Origin: RGEC01 sp964626685
Lineage (GTDB): Bacteria; Bacteroidota; Bacteroidia; NS11-12g; UBA955
Assembly (NCBI GenBank): GCA_964626685.1
Contig: CAZVJY010000006.1
Coordinates: 81,391 to 145,390 of the forward strand
Length of the DNA stretch: 64,000 bases
Reading direction: 5' to 3'
Of this stretch, positions 52,791 through 61,845 are shown one piece after another. A model generated the notes under the pieces. It was not told the origin of the DNA, did no database searches, and saw only the letters and a program-made list of their open reading frames with translations. The position numbers and the translations under genes were made by a program. Positions within the stretch are counted from its first letter, which is position 1; each line of letters opens with the position of its first letter.

Positions 52791-54085
52791 AAACAGCCCG
52801 GTATACATTCCTAATTTTGTTAAGCGGCTGGTTTTCATGTCTGCACGCCCAGGTATTGTCGCCGGAACAGGCACTGGAAAAGGCTTTTAAAAACAATCCA
52901 GATTTGCAGAGTGCCGAAAAAATGAAATCCATATCGGCACTCAACAACACGCTGGGCAGGGCAGGAGGGCTTCCGCAGGTTTCACTGATTAGCGGATGGA
53001 ATACCGCTACACAAAATGCCAATCTCACCTTCAACAACGGTAGTGAAATTTCGCGCAAAGGTGCAGGAAGCAATGCGTTGAACGGCAATGTACAGGCCGG
53101 TCAGTTGCTGTTTGGCGGATTCTCTGTTCAGGCACGCAAACAATCCCTGGAATGGGAAGAAGTAGCGGCAAATGAAGCCTACAGGCTCAGAAAATCGTTG
53201 TTGCGCGAACAGGTTTTGAACGCATACTACAAATGGGTGAATGAATTGCAGTGGCTGAGGCAGCTTCAGGCACTGGACAGTTTTTTTGAACTGAAAACCG
53301 AACAGGTCCAACTGCTGGTACAAAACGGCAAGGCTACCGATTTGGATTTGTTGCAGGCCAGGGCAGATGAAGCTGCACAAAAAGCCAGGACCCTTGACAG
53401 GGTGGCCATGCTGAGCGAGGCACTGGCTTCACTTAACCTGCTAATGAACGAACCCGCTGACCGTATTTTTACGCCAGCTGTAACAGAAATCCCCGAAAAT
53501 TTGATGATGCCCGATACCTCGGAGACTGCCTTGCTGAAAAGCAACAGCGAGCTGAGGCAGAAAAAAGCTGAGTGGGAGGCCATGAAGCAAAACCAGCGGC
53601 TTGCAAAGTCGGCCATGTATCCCACACTGTCTGCACAGGCAAATACCAACCTGCTGAACAGCCGCTCGGATGTGGGGCTGCTGCTCAGAAACCGCACAAC
53701 GGCAAATTCAGTGGGTATCAATTTGAGTTACGAACTGTTTAATGCCGGAAATATTCGCAAGGATATGCAAATGGCAACTTTCAGGGCTTCTATGGCGGAG
53801 ATTGCATATAATAAAGCACTTTTAGAAGCCAAAGGGAATGTCTTTATCGGAATAAAGCGATGGAGTTCTGTGCAGCAGCAGACAGCGCTTCAAAAACAGG
53901 CAATGGGGCAATACCGTGAGATTTTAGAAATTTCACAGAAGGCATTTTTGCTGGGCAAGTACAACCGCGTGGAATTGTCGCAAGCCCAGATGCAATATGA
54001 AATGACTTTGTCTACCTTAATGCAGGTGCAATTCACGGCACTGCAGCATTACCATGCTTTGCAGCGATTGCTGGGTGCGGAATAA
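52787..54085 (+). CDS. TolC-family outer-membrane channel
   Basis: This 432-residue protein has a signal peptide (about 1-22) and two repeats of the TolC outer-membrane efflux domain, rich in long helices (LSPEQALEKAFKNNPDLQSAEKMK; DLQQARAD-like stretches near LDLLQARADEAAQKA; RVELSQAQMQYEMTLSTLMQVQ). It completes the adaptor-pump-channel triad of the operon 48679-54085. Confidence 0.94.
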   Translation: MKTARYTFLILLSGWFSCLHAQVLSPEQALEKAFKNNPDLQSAEKMKSISALNNTLGRAGGLPQVSLISGWNTATQNANLTFNNGSEISRKGAGSNALNGNVQAGQLLFGGFSVQARKQSLEWEEVAANEAYRLRKSLLREQVLNAYYKWVNELQWLRQLQALDSFFELKTEQVQLLVQNGKATDLDLLQARADEAAQKARTLDRVAMLSEALASLNLLMNEPADRIFTPAVTEIPENLMMPDTSETALLKSNSELRQKKAEWEAMKQNQRLAKSAMYPTLSAQANTNLLNSRSDVGLLLRNRTTANSVGINLSYELFNAGNIRKDMQMATFRASMAEIAYNKALLEAKGNVFIGIKRWSSVQQQTALQKQAMGQYREILEISQKAFLLGKYNRVELSQAQMQYEMTLSTLMQVQFTALQHYHALQRLLGAE

Positions 54086-54117
54086 TTTGGAAATATCCCC
54101 CTAATTTCGTATATTTA
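54086..54117 (+). promoter_or_regulatory. promoter of the YdcF-like gene (TTTG-N20-TATATTTA)
   Basis: TTTG at 54086-54089 and TATATTTA at 54110-54117 are 20 bases apart, one mismatch in the -7 box; the ATG lies 7 bases further on. Confidence 0.45.
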
Positions 54118-54124
54118 AACTACC

Positions 54125-54883
54125 ATGTTTTTTCTCCTCTCAAAAATACTGGTAATTTTCATCCGTCCGCTTTGCTGGAGTGTGGGATTGCTTATCTGGG
54201 CTTTTGTTACCAAACTGCCCGAACGACGCAGAAAACTCATTCTCATCAGTCTGCTGATCCTATTCTTGTCATCCAACAAAGTTTTGGTCAATGAAATTAC
54301 CCGGGCCTGGGAAATGGAGCCGCAAAAAGAGGCAAGCATCCCGGAAGCGGCCGTTATTTTGGGTGGCTACGCAGAATTCGATTCCCACCGCAACCGCGTG
54401 CAGATGAGCGATGCCGCTGATCGCCTGTATTCTGTAGTAAACCTATTCCAGCAGAAGAAAATCAAACGCATCATCCTTTCCGGTGGTTCCTCTTCCGTAA
54501 CCGGCCGCACAAAACCCGAAGCCGATTACGTACTTCCCATCCTAAAAAGCTACGGCATTCCAGATTCGGTTGTTATTAAGGAAAGCAAATCCAGAAATAC
54601 GCATGAGAATGCCATTAATACAGCCAAAATATTGAAAGACAATCATATATATGGCCCTATATTACTCGTTACTTCATCATTTCACATGCGCAGGGCAAGG
54701 GGCGCATTTGCCAAAGCAGGGATAACAGTAGTGCCATATCCTGTGCACTTTATCAGCGATTACGGGCGTGGCTATTTTCTTCCGGATTTCTTCATTCCCA
54801 GCAGTGAGGCACTGTTTCGCTGTGATGCCATTATAAAAGAATGGGTGGGGTACATGGCTTACGCCATTACCGGCAAACTCTGA
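54125..54883 (+). CDS. YdcF/DUF218-family membrane protein
   Basis: This 252-residue protein has two N-terminal membrane helices (about 5-26 and 37-54) and a DUF218 domain with AAVILGGYAEFD (about 76), RIILSGGSSS (about 115), ESKSRNTHENAINTAKIL (about 155-172) and LLVTSSFHMRRARGAF (about 179-194). Related proteins (SanA, ElyC) act in envelope barrier or peptidoglycan-precursor functions, but the reaction is not known. It ends at the border with the convergent MBOAT gene. Confidence 0.88.
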   Translation: MFFLLSKILVIFIRPLCWSVGLLIWAFVTKLPERRRKLILISLLILFLSSNKVLVNEITRAWEMEPQKEASIPEAAVILGGYAEFDSHRNRVQMSDAADRLYSVVNLFQQKKIKRIILSGGSSSVTGRTKPEADYVLPILKSYGIPDSVVIKESKSRNTHENAINTAKILKDNHIYGPILLVTSSFHMRRARGAFAKAGITVVPYPVHFISDYGRGYFLPDFFIPSSEALFRCDAIIKEWVGYMAYAITGKL

Positions 54884-56290
54884 TTAAAATTTCTGGTAGA
54901 TAAACGGAATGGGCTCCATACCGGAGATCTGGTAAGCCAGAAAAATAGCCAGCACCAATAAAATAGCATGCGTAAACCACCCCGAGTGGATGAAAGCCTT
55001 CAGCATTTTTGGATACAGCTTGCCTGCAGTCCATTGCCAAAGCAGCACACCACACATTACCGCAAATACTCCTCCGAAATCTCGCAGCCAGTTGCCAAAC
55101 ACCGACCAGTCTCTGTCGGTGAAAATATGCGACAGCATGCCGGTGGCGATTTCCATGTCTTCCAGGCGAAAATAAATGCCGCTTAGTGCCAGAAAAAGGA
55201 AGGTTAGACCTACCGAAACAGGTTGATACAGCCATTTAGGAATCCATTTTTTGATTTTATCGCGTATTCCCGATGAAGCAATATCCCACGATAATGCCAG
55301 GCCATGCAGCGCTCCCCAGAAAGTGTAGTTGAGGGATGTTCCGTGCCAAAATCCGCTGATGATAAATGTTACCATTACCGCCAGTACGGTTCCCCATTTC
55401 TTCCATCCCCTTAATGTAAACGAAAGCGGAAAAAAAAGGTATTCGTTCAGCCATTTGCTCAGGCTCATGTGCCACCTGCGCCAGTATTCTGTAATATTGC
55501 CTGCTGCATAGGGAAAATTGAAATTTTCAGAAAGCCTGAAACCCAGCAGCAAAGCCATGCCCAGCATCATATCGGTGTAGCCGCTGAAATCCAGAAAAAC
55601 CACCAGCGCCTGTCCGATGGCAGCGAAGAGGTTTTCCATCCCGGTAAACAGGTGTGGACTTCCAAATACACGTTCTGTAAAATTGGCTGTGATGTAGGCT
55701 GCCAGCGCGTATTTCTTGATGATTCCCGAAATGAGGAAGAAAAAGGCCTCTCCGGAAGGAACTTCTTTGGTAGAAAATCCTTTGCGCAATTCAGGCAAAA
55801 AATCACGGGCCGGAGAAATAGGTCCCTGTAACATGAGCGGAAAAAAGCTCAGGTAGGTAAAGTACCGCAACCAGTTATTTTCCGGTGTTTCAATATTTTC
55901 ATGATATACATCCAGAACATATCCCAGCGAACGAAATACATAAAAGGAAACGCCTATCGTGGCAGGCCAGAAGGGAATTTCACGGAATCCAAACCATTGG
56001 CTGAAATGTCTGAAGGTTAATATCAGTCCAACATTCAGCAGTATGCTGATCCACAGCAGAAAGCGTTTCTTATTTTCTGATCCGGAACGGAAAATGCCTT
56101 TTGCCAGAAAAAAATCAGCCACACTCAAAGCCAGCAGAATGCTTATGCCAAAACCGCTTAACAAATAATAGAAAACAGCATTGAAGGCAAACAGCAATGC
56201 GGTTCTGATTCCGGGTTTCCCTGCCAGAGGAACATAAAGGCAGTAAAAAACCACAAAAACCAGGATAAACAGCGATGAATTAAATGCCAT
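54884..56290 (-). CDS. MBOAT-family O-acyltransferase (DltB/AlgI-like), last gene of the Dlt-like cassette
   Basis: This 468-residue membrane-bound O-acyltransferase has about ten helices and the family His residues H316 in GFWHGTSLNY and H329 in ALHG, plus YWRRWHMSLSKWL (about 269-281). MBOATs such as DltB and AlgI take an acyl group from a cytoplasmic donor to an acceptor across the membrane. It is the final gene of the minus-strand cassette and begins within one base of the LysM-SGNH gene. Its role as the transmembrane step of an aminoacyl transfer is inferred from its neighbours. Confidence 0.92.
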   Translation of the reverse strand: MAFNSSLFILVFVVFYCLYVPLAGKPGIRTALLFAFNAVFYYLLSGFGISILLALSVADFFLAKGIFRSGSENKKRFLLWISILLNVGLILTFRHFSQWFGFREIPFWPATIGVSFYVFRSLGYVLDVYHENIETPENNWLRYFTYLSFFPLMLQGPISPARDFLPELRKGFSTKEVPSGEAFFFLISGIIKKYALAAYITANFTERVFGSPHLFTGMENLFAAIGQALVVFLDFSGYTDMMLGMALLLGFRLSENFNFPYAAGNITEYWRRWHMSLSKWLNEYLFFPLSFTLRGWKKWGTVLAVMVTFIISGFWHGTSLNYTFWGALHGLALSWDIASSGIRDKIKKWIPKWLYQPVSVGLTFLFLALSGIYFRLEDMEIATGMLSHIFTDRDWSVFGNWLRDFGGVFAVMCGVLLWQWTAGKLYPKMLKAFIHSGWFTHAILLVLAIFLAYQISGMEPIPFIYQKF

Positions 56291-58083
56291 TACTTTACAC
56301 GAATGGTTTGACCGGCTCTAAGATTGTGGCTTCTCATGTTATTCAACTTCATGATAGCCGAGGTGCTGCTGCCGTATTTTCGGGAAATGGAGAAAAGGGT
56401 TTCACCGGTTTTTACCCTGTGGTAAACTTCCTTGGGTACTGCGGGTTGCGGCTGGGGTCTGGGTTGCGGACGCGGGGCTGGTGGACGCTGGTTCACTCTT
56501 GGGGCAGGAACAACCTTTTTGGTGGTGTCGGGCTTTACAATACTTGCTGAGTCGGAAGGGTTGGTTATGATAGGATTGACGGGCTTTACCTGAACCTGTA
56601 CTTTAATAGGAGCATAAATTTTAAGTACTTGACCTGTCCACAGGTAATTGCTTCTCAATCGGTTCCATTTCTTAATCTGATAAGCACTAACACCATACCA
56701 GGCTGCCACCGACCAAATGGTTTGTCCTCGCAGCACACGGTGATAAACCCACTGGTAGCGCACTTGTGTCTGTGTGGAAACAGCGTCTTTTTTTGATGTA
56801 TCAACGAGCGGAGCCCGAAGGGAATCGACATTGTGCAACAATGTTGTGGCCGTGTCATTGTGTTTAAGCCAGTAAGCCGTCCTCTCATAGCTTTCAGCCA
56901 TCAGTTGTCCTTTCAGCAAATAACCGCTGTGGGTGAGGTGAACCATATCCCATTTTGCCAGGGCACTCTGGCTCCAGCGCATCATGGAAAATCGACCACC
57001 GGCGACCCAGTACCAGTCGTAGAAAAGACATTGATTTTTTTGTGAAAATTCCCTGATGATATCGGAAAACACCATGCAGTCGGGTAAACTGTATCCTCCC
57101 CGGTAAATATCCTGAGAACAGCCTAGAATAATTGTGGTTTCCGGATTTGCACTGCGTATGATATTCACGATTTTCAACAGGTTATTGCTGAAAACTTCCT
57201 TATCAATTTTTCCCCGGTAAAAATCATTTGCTCCCAGATCTATGATTACCGCATCAGGTTTAAGCAGCATAAGCTGCTCCTGCATCAGGTTTTGCCTAAG
57301 CAGAGAATAATGGCCGGCACCGTTGATTCCCACACTGTGAAACAGAACACCCTCATCATTGGGAGTTTCAATGCTAATTCCATAAATCTCGAACATAGAT
57401 TGTGCCGTGTCGGTTTTTTTCAGTGTAAAAACAAAATCGCTGCTTACTGCCGGTAAATCTACCGCAACCATTGGTGTGTTGTCCGGTGATGTTGGATTGA
57501 ATACATCTACTTGAACCTGATTATTGCCTGAGCGAACAGTAAAGTCATAGCTTTGGGCTTCGCGTTTAAGCAGAATACGGAGGCGTTTGTGTTCCGGCTG
57601 AACCGTTCCCCTGAAACTGAGCCTGAATGAAGCATTGCTGTCAGTAGTCCTGGCTGTCACACCGCTGATGCCCAGGGATAGCTGGGGTGTCGCCTCAATA
57701 TTTTTTGAATACAGCCAGCGTCCGGTGTGTGAGGTCACATAATCAACGGCAGCATGGGTTCTGGCGGTCGAATACGGAAAAACCATTCCTCTGCCTGCAT
57801 TGCCATAGGTAAGTTGAAAACGTGCCCGAAGTTCACCTGTAAAGTCATCTGCCTGCACATGGGAATCGCCAATGTAGAGAATGTTTACGCGCTTGTTGGC
57901 AGCATTATTCAGTTTCAAAAACAAGGGTTCAGCCAACTTCCTGTCGTAAAACTGCAGGCTGTTGAATTCGGTGTGCAAAAAAGGGTAGGGCGTATAGCGG
58001 TTATCCGGCCAGGATGGAAGTGCATGCTGCGCTTTCAGAAACCAGCATCCGGTAAAGAGCAATATGTAAACAAGTTGTTTAAT
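56290..58083 (-). CDS. SGNH-hydrolase-like protein with two LysM domains
   Basis: This exported protein has an SGNH domain (GDSH with the nucleophile Ser about residue 74; GANDF as block III; DMVHLTHSG as block V), and C-terminal LysM domains at about 445-490 and 552-597, joined by a Pro-rich linker. LysM binds peptidoglycan. The only standard start is TTG at 58062, which gives a poor signal peptide. ATT at 58083 gives MKQLVYILLFTGCWFLKAQ, a normal one, so that start is shown as the likelier; it is unusual. It shares its first bases with the stop of the gene upstream. Confidence 0.85.
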   Translation of the reverse strand: MKQLVYILLFTGCWFLKAQHALPSWPDNRYTPYPFLHTEFNSLQFYDRKLAEPLFLKLNNAANKRVNILYIGDSHVQADDFTGELRARFQLTYGNAGRGMVFPYSTARTHAAVDYVTSHTGRWLYSKNIEATPQLSLGISGVTARTTDSNASFRLSFRGTVQPEHKRLRILLKREAQSYDFTVRSGNNQVQVDVFNPTSPDNTPMVAVDLPAVSSDFVFTLKKTDTAQSMFEIYGISIETPNDEGVLFHSVGINGAGHYSLLRQNLMQEQLMLLKPDAVIIDLGANDFYRGKIDKEVFSNNLLKIVNIIRSANPETTIILGCSQDIYRGGYSLPDCMVFSDIIREFSQKNQCLFYDWYWVAGGRFSMMRWSQSALAKWDMVHLTHSGYLLKGQLMAESYERTAYWLKHNDTATTLLHNVDSLRAPLVDTSKKDAVSTQTQVRYQWVYHRVLRGQTIWSVAAWYGVSAYQIKKWNRLRSNYLWTGQVLKIYAPIKVQVQVKPVNPIITNPSDSASIVKPDTTKKVVPAPRVNQRPPAPRPQPRPQPQPAVPKEVYHRVKTGETLFSISRKYGSSTSAIMKLNNMRSHNLRAGQTIRVK

Positions 58084-59455
58084 GGCTTCGTGTATGGCTT
58101 ATCTGGTAAATCTCATAGGACTTTATCAACTCTCGGTAGAGAGCCTGGGCAAAATACTTTTGTCCGTAGGCACTCAGGTGGCCGTCAATATTGGCTTTAC
58201 CTTGTTTTACCCACCCTTCAATGCCTTCATTGGCCTGCATAAGGGCATACATATCAAAAAAGGCACAGCCTGCTTTTTCCGCCGCTTTTTGCAATTCTGC
58301 GGCCAGGGCACCAGCAAAGGGATAGGGTTGGGGTTTTTCATCCAGAATCCTGCCCATGTCTCCGCCGCTGATGACCAGTATACTTACATTGGGAAGTGCT
58401 TTTCGGTATTTAACGAACAACTTGTAGAATTCATTGCCTACCTGTGCAGCATGGGCCTCATTTTTTAAATATGGAATGGCGTTGTTGCCGTAGTGAAATA
58501 CCACGAGTCTGGTATTCAAAAGCGAAGCGTGTTGCTTCAGGATACCGTCGCTAATACTAAAAAGCCCGTCGCCGCTATGTCCGCGAATACCGCAATTGTC
58601 AATTTGTATTCCTTTATTTCCTTCAAGTAAATAACCAAAAACAGCAGGAAACCCCGTTGGATACTTAACCTTCAGTTCCTTGCATTTTCCATCATGAACC
58701 AGGGTTTTTATTCCAGTCAGGGCAATCTCTTTTTCTGTTTGTTTGTCAGCAGCAACCCTCACCATGGTCTTTTCAGCCTTATCATGCAAAAGGTATACCT
58801 TATTGAACTGAAGACCGGATAAAACTTTAAAAGAAGACTGCGCCTGTGTGGAATCGCTGGTTTTAATGCGGTATTTAACTCCACTAAACCCAAAACCGGT
58901 TGATTTTCGGTGGTTGAAAACATTGTATTTGGCAAACCCCCTGCAGTCTGTTTCAAGAAACCGATAGCTGGCCACATCATTGAGTGGAACCAGCCCCTGG
59001 CCGTTTCCCCCAAAATCCTTTTGCAGTAACAGCCTTAAGTCCTGGGTTATCCGGTCTCCTTCGATTTGAGAATCGCCATAATACCAAATGTGCACCAGTG
59101 AATCTGTGGTGGTTTGAAGTGCCGCAAAAAAATCATCCAGCGGAGCTTTCCCATTAACCGAAACGTTGTCAAGAAAAGCAATTTTTTTGTGCAGGGTATC
59201 TATGCGTCTGCGTTCTGCTGTCGTTAGGTTTTTAAGGATAACAGAATCGGGTTTTATTATTATTTTCTTTGGTTTAACCGCCTTGGGGCTGTTATTTGAG
59301 AACGGAATAAACTGTTGGGTTTGGGTAAATCTAAAACCGTTTGCGGTTAGCCATTTACCACAAACCGGATTGCTGAATGCCCATATTACAACCGTCAGCA
59401 ATACAGCGGCTGTTACGATTGTAAGGAGAGGTCTGTTATGGTTGGAATTGCTCAA
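58079..59455 (-). CDS. SGNH-hydrolase-like protein (DltD/AlgX-like position)
   Basis: This 458-residue protein has an N-terminal membrane anchor (about 9-27) and a periplasmic SGNH domain: GDSQ (nucleophile S129), CGIRGHSGD as block II, HYGNN as block III and DGHLS as block V (Asp and His). The block III residues differ slightly from GxND. Anchored SGNH proteins paired with MBOAT enzymes (DltD, AlgX, PatB) transfer acyl groups to envelope polymers. It starts within 4 bases of the acyl carrier gene. Confidence 0.87.
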   Translation of the reverse strand: MSNSNHNRPLLTIVTAAVLLTVVIWAFSNPVCGKWLTANGFRFTQTQQFIPFSNNSPKAVKPKKIIIKPDSVILKNLTTAERRRIDTLHKKIAFLDNVSVNGKAPLDDFFAALQTTTDSLVHIWYYGDSQIEGDRITQDLRLLLQKDFGGNGQGLVPLNDVASYRFLETDCRGFAKYNVFNHRKSTGFGFSGVKYRIKTSDSTQAQSSFKVLSGLQFNKVYLLHDKAEKTMVRVAADKQTEKEIALTGIKTLVHDGKCKELKVKYPTGFPAVFGYLLEGNKGIQIDNCGIRGHSGDGLFSISDGILKQHASLLNTRLVVFHYGNNAIPYLKNEAHAAQVGNEFYKLFVKYRKALPNVSILVISGGDMGRILDEKPQPYPFAGALAAELQKAAEKAGCAFFDMYALMQANEGIEGWVKQGKANIDGHLSAYGQKYFAQALYRELIKSYEIYQISHTRSH

Positions 59456-59700
59456 ACAGCCTGCTTTTTCTCAAGTATCAGTTTTACCAGATCTCCTGTG
59501 TTTTTCATGCCGGTAAGTTCTTTTAGTTTAAACCGTATTCCAAAATGCGATTCAACTGCGGCAATCATGGTAAGATGGGACAATGAATCCCATTTTTCAA
59601 CCTTTTCAGCCGTTAAATCATCGGTTATTTCTATGCTTCCGCAGTGGAACACACTGTCAAAAATATTGCTGAGCTGCAGGCGAATTTCAGAAGTTTCCAT
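59452..59700 (-). CDS. acyl carrier protein (DltC-like)
   Basis: This 82-residue carrier protein has the phosphopantetheine attachment motif WDSLSHL (S39). It is distinct from a fatty-acid ACP in composition and is encoded with an adenylation enzyme, as in the Dlt system, so it is expected to carry an activated amino acid. It starts one base after the GNAT gene ends and overlaps the SGNH gene by 4 bases. Confidence 0.93.
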   Translation of the reverse strand: METSEIRLQLSNIFDSVFHCGSIEITDDLTAEKVEKWDSLSHLTMIAAVESHFGIRFKLKELTGMKNTGDLVKLILEKKQAV

Positions 59701-59701
59701 A

Positions 59702-60352
59702 TCAAAGGGGTTTTATCAAAGATACACGGGTGTTGTGTGCCAACAAAGTTAAAATTTCAGGCTGTTCGGAGATTGCCTCTTCCCGAAGTAGAAATCCACA
59801 TTTTGTGTATGAACGCAGGGCAGCCTGATTGTTTCCAAGCAATTGTATTTCGGCAGTTTTAGGCGGAGCAGGTGATTCGGAAGCCTGCTGAATACAGAAT
59901 GATATCAGTTTTGAAGCCAGACCCTGACCGCGAAATTCCGTTTTTGTATAGATACATTCCAGTTGCAATGCTCCCTGTAAACGGGGCAGTTGCGCACTTT
60001 TTAGGCATTCCAGTCTGGGTGCTGCTTTGGTCCATTTATCCCTCAGTATCCAGGCCATGGCCTGCGCTTTCAAAACCCCGCTGCCCAGGCCGTTTTTTCC
60101 TTCAGTCCAGGAACTGAGACAGGACACCGGTATGCCATTTGACTCCAGGATGGTAAATCCGGGTAAAAACCATTCCTGACCTTCAATCTCCTCTTCCAGC
60201 ACAGCATGAATCAAAGCGATCGTTTCTTCTTTTGAAATACCAAAAAGCGCAGTGTAGGGAAGGATGCTTCCTCCAGACATTTCCGCATATATGATGCCTT
60301 CGCAAATAAAATCAGTATCGTATTCAGTCGCTTTGCGAAAAGTGATAATCAT
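59702..60352 (-). CDS. GNAT-family N-acetyltransferase
   Basis: This 216-residue GNAT protein has the acetyl-CoA-binding motif RGQGLASKLI (about 135-145) and the typical C-terminal part NNQAALRSYTKCGF (about 174-187). It is encoded between the adenylation enzyme and the carrier protein. It may modify the amino group of the carried residue, since GNATs are the usual N-acylating enzymes, but this is a guess from position. Its start overlaps the adenylation gene by 4 bases. Confidence 0.88.
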   Translation of the reverse strand: MIITFRKATEYDTDFICEGIIYAEMSGGSILPYTALFGISKEETIALIHAVLEEEIEGQEWFLPGFTILESNGIPVSCLSSWTEGKNGLGSGVLKAQAMAWILRDKWTKAAPRLECLKSAQLPRLQGALQLECIYTKTEFRGQGLASKLISFCIQQASESPAPPKTAEIQLLGNNQAALRSYTKCGFLLREEAISEQPEILTLLAHNTRVSLIKPL

Positions 60353-61845
60353 GATGCATGTTGCCTTTCTGCCTGTATTCTAAGTGCTTTACGGTCCGTT
60401 TTACCATTGGCATTTAGCGGTATCTCATCTATTGTGAATATGCGGTGTGGTTGCATATACTGCGGCAGCAAAGGTTTGAACGCTTCTTTGATTTTTTCTT
60501 CTTCTAGCCCGGCTCGCAGGATAAACAGTGCCAGGTACCAGTTGTTGCTTACCTGATAACCAACGGCAACAGCCGGATTTTGTGGCAATATTCTCGAAGA
60601 TGCCACTTCCAGTTCGGCTAGCTCTATGCGATAACCTTGTATTTTTACCTGATCGTCTTTTCTGCCAATGTAAAAGTAATTTCCGCTGCGATCACGGCAG
60701 GCTATGTCGCCTGACCTGTAAAAGCGCATTCCACGGTGGTCAAAGAACTTTTGTTCGTTTTGTTCCGGATTGTTGAGATAGCCGGGGGTTAACTGCGCGC
60801 CACCAATGCATAATTCACCTTCTGTTTTTGCATCGGCAATTTCGTTGCCATGTTCATCCACCAGCATGAATCGGCTTTCCTGCATGGGCTTTCCAATGCC
60901 AACCACACCGTTTTGATTTGGTATTTTACCCGATTGGCAGGTTACTGCGCTGCAATAAATGGTTGCCTCAGTTGGTCCGTATACATTATCTATTCGGGCG
61001 TTAGGCACACAAACCATCCATTTTTTAAGCAGGTCTTTTTTTAGTGCTTCACCGCAAAATTGTGAAACACGCAGCTCCGGCAAATGAATATCATCCAGAT
61101 AGGGCAGAAGCAAGCCTATGGCAGAAGGCACCATCAGGCTGAATGTAATTCGGTTTTCTTCCAGAACTTGGTACAGCGCAAGGGTTTTAATCATGCCGGT
61201 GGGTAGGGTATGGAAACTTCCTCCGCACATAAGTGGTCGGGCAAAGCACACCACAGACAGGTCAAATGTCAGTTCAAACATTTGCAGAAACCGATCATCT
61301 TCATGCACCTGATAACCCAGGGCATCAAAACCATCCATAAAAGCCTGAATATTTCCAAAGGTAATGGGAACACCCTTGGGTTTTCCTGTCGTTCCTGAAG
61401 TGAAAAGCAGGTATGCTTCCTTATCCTCTGCAGGAAATGAAAAGAAACAATCAGCTGTGGGTAAGCGGGAACTGTTTACAAAAGCTATTTTCGGAAATTG
61501 GTCAGTCAAATTTTCAACTTCCGGACCATCCAACGCATAAAAAATGGTGCTTATTTCAGCAGATTGAATGATTTCATCAATTCTGTCCGGGGGATAATGC
61601 GCCGGGATGGGTACGTATGCCTTTCCTGTGAGCCACGTTGCGATTATTGTTGCGTAGGTTTCGGCAGCGTTTTGGGTTATAACCCCAATGTTCATGCTGC
61701 CGGTACGTTGTATTTTGGCCTGTACAGCACCTGTCAGCGCCGAAAATGTGTCATAGGAAACTTCTGTATCTTCAATAATGCAGGCGGTTTCCTTGCCGCC
61801 ATGCTGTAGGCGTTTGAATATGGTTTGTAAAAACAAAACGCTCAT
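60349..61845 (-). CDS. DltA-like amino-acid adenylation enzyme
   Basis: This 498-residue stand-alone adenylation domain activates a carboxylic acid with ATP and loads it on a carrier. Core motifs are LLFTSGTTGKPKG (147-159), TFDLSV (D195, the residue that holds an amino group), SQFCGEAL (C264, at the position of the Cys that selects D-Ala in DltA), NVYGPTEATIY (287-297), YRSGDI, GRKDDQVKIQGYRIEL and NANGKTDRKAL (the C-terminal Lys). D195 and C264 favour an amino acid, most likely alanine-like. It overlaps gatB by 4 bases. Confidence 0.9.
   Translation of the reverse strand: MSVLFLQTIFKRLQHGGKETACIIEDTEVSYDTFSALTGAVQAKIQRTGSMNIGVITQNAAETYATIIATWLTGKAYVPIPAHYPPDRIDEIIQSAEISTIFYALDGPEVENLTDQFPKIAFVNSSRLPTADCFFSFPAEDKEAYLLFTSGTTGKPKGVPITFGNIQAFMDGFDALGYQVHEDDRFLQMFELTFDLSVVCFARPLMCGGSFHTLPTGMIKTLALYQVLEENRITFSLMVPSAIGLLLPYLDDIHLPELRVSQFCGEALKKDLLKKWMVCVPNARIDNVYGPTEATIYCSAVTCQSGKIPNQNGVVGIGKPMQESRFMLVDEHGNEIADAKTEGELCIGGAQLTPGYLNNPEQNEQKFFDHRGMRFYRSGDIACRDRSGNYFYIGRKDDQVKIQGYRIELAELEVASSRILPQNPAVAVGYQVSNNWYLALFILRAGLEEEKIKEAFKPLLPQYMQPHRIFTIDEIPLNANGKTDRKALRIQAERQHAS

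Noticed and set aside
59166..59752. Plus-strand frames opposite the SGNH and acyl-carrier genes
   Set aside because: Shadows of secure minus-strand genes with no motif of their own.
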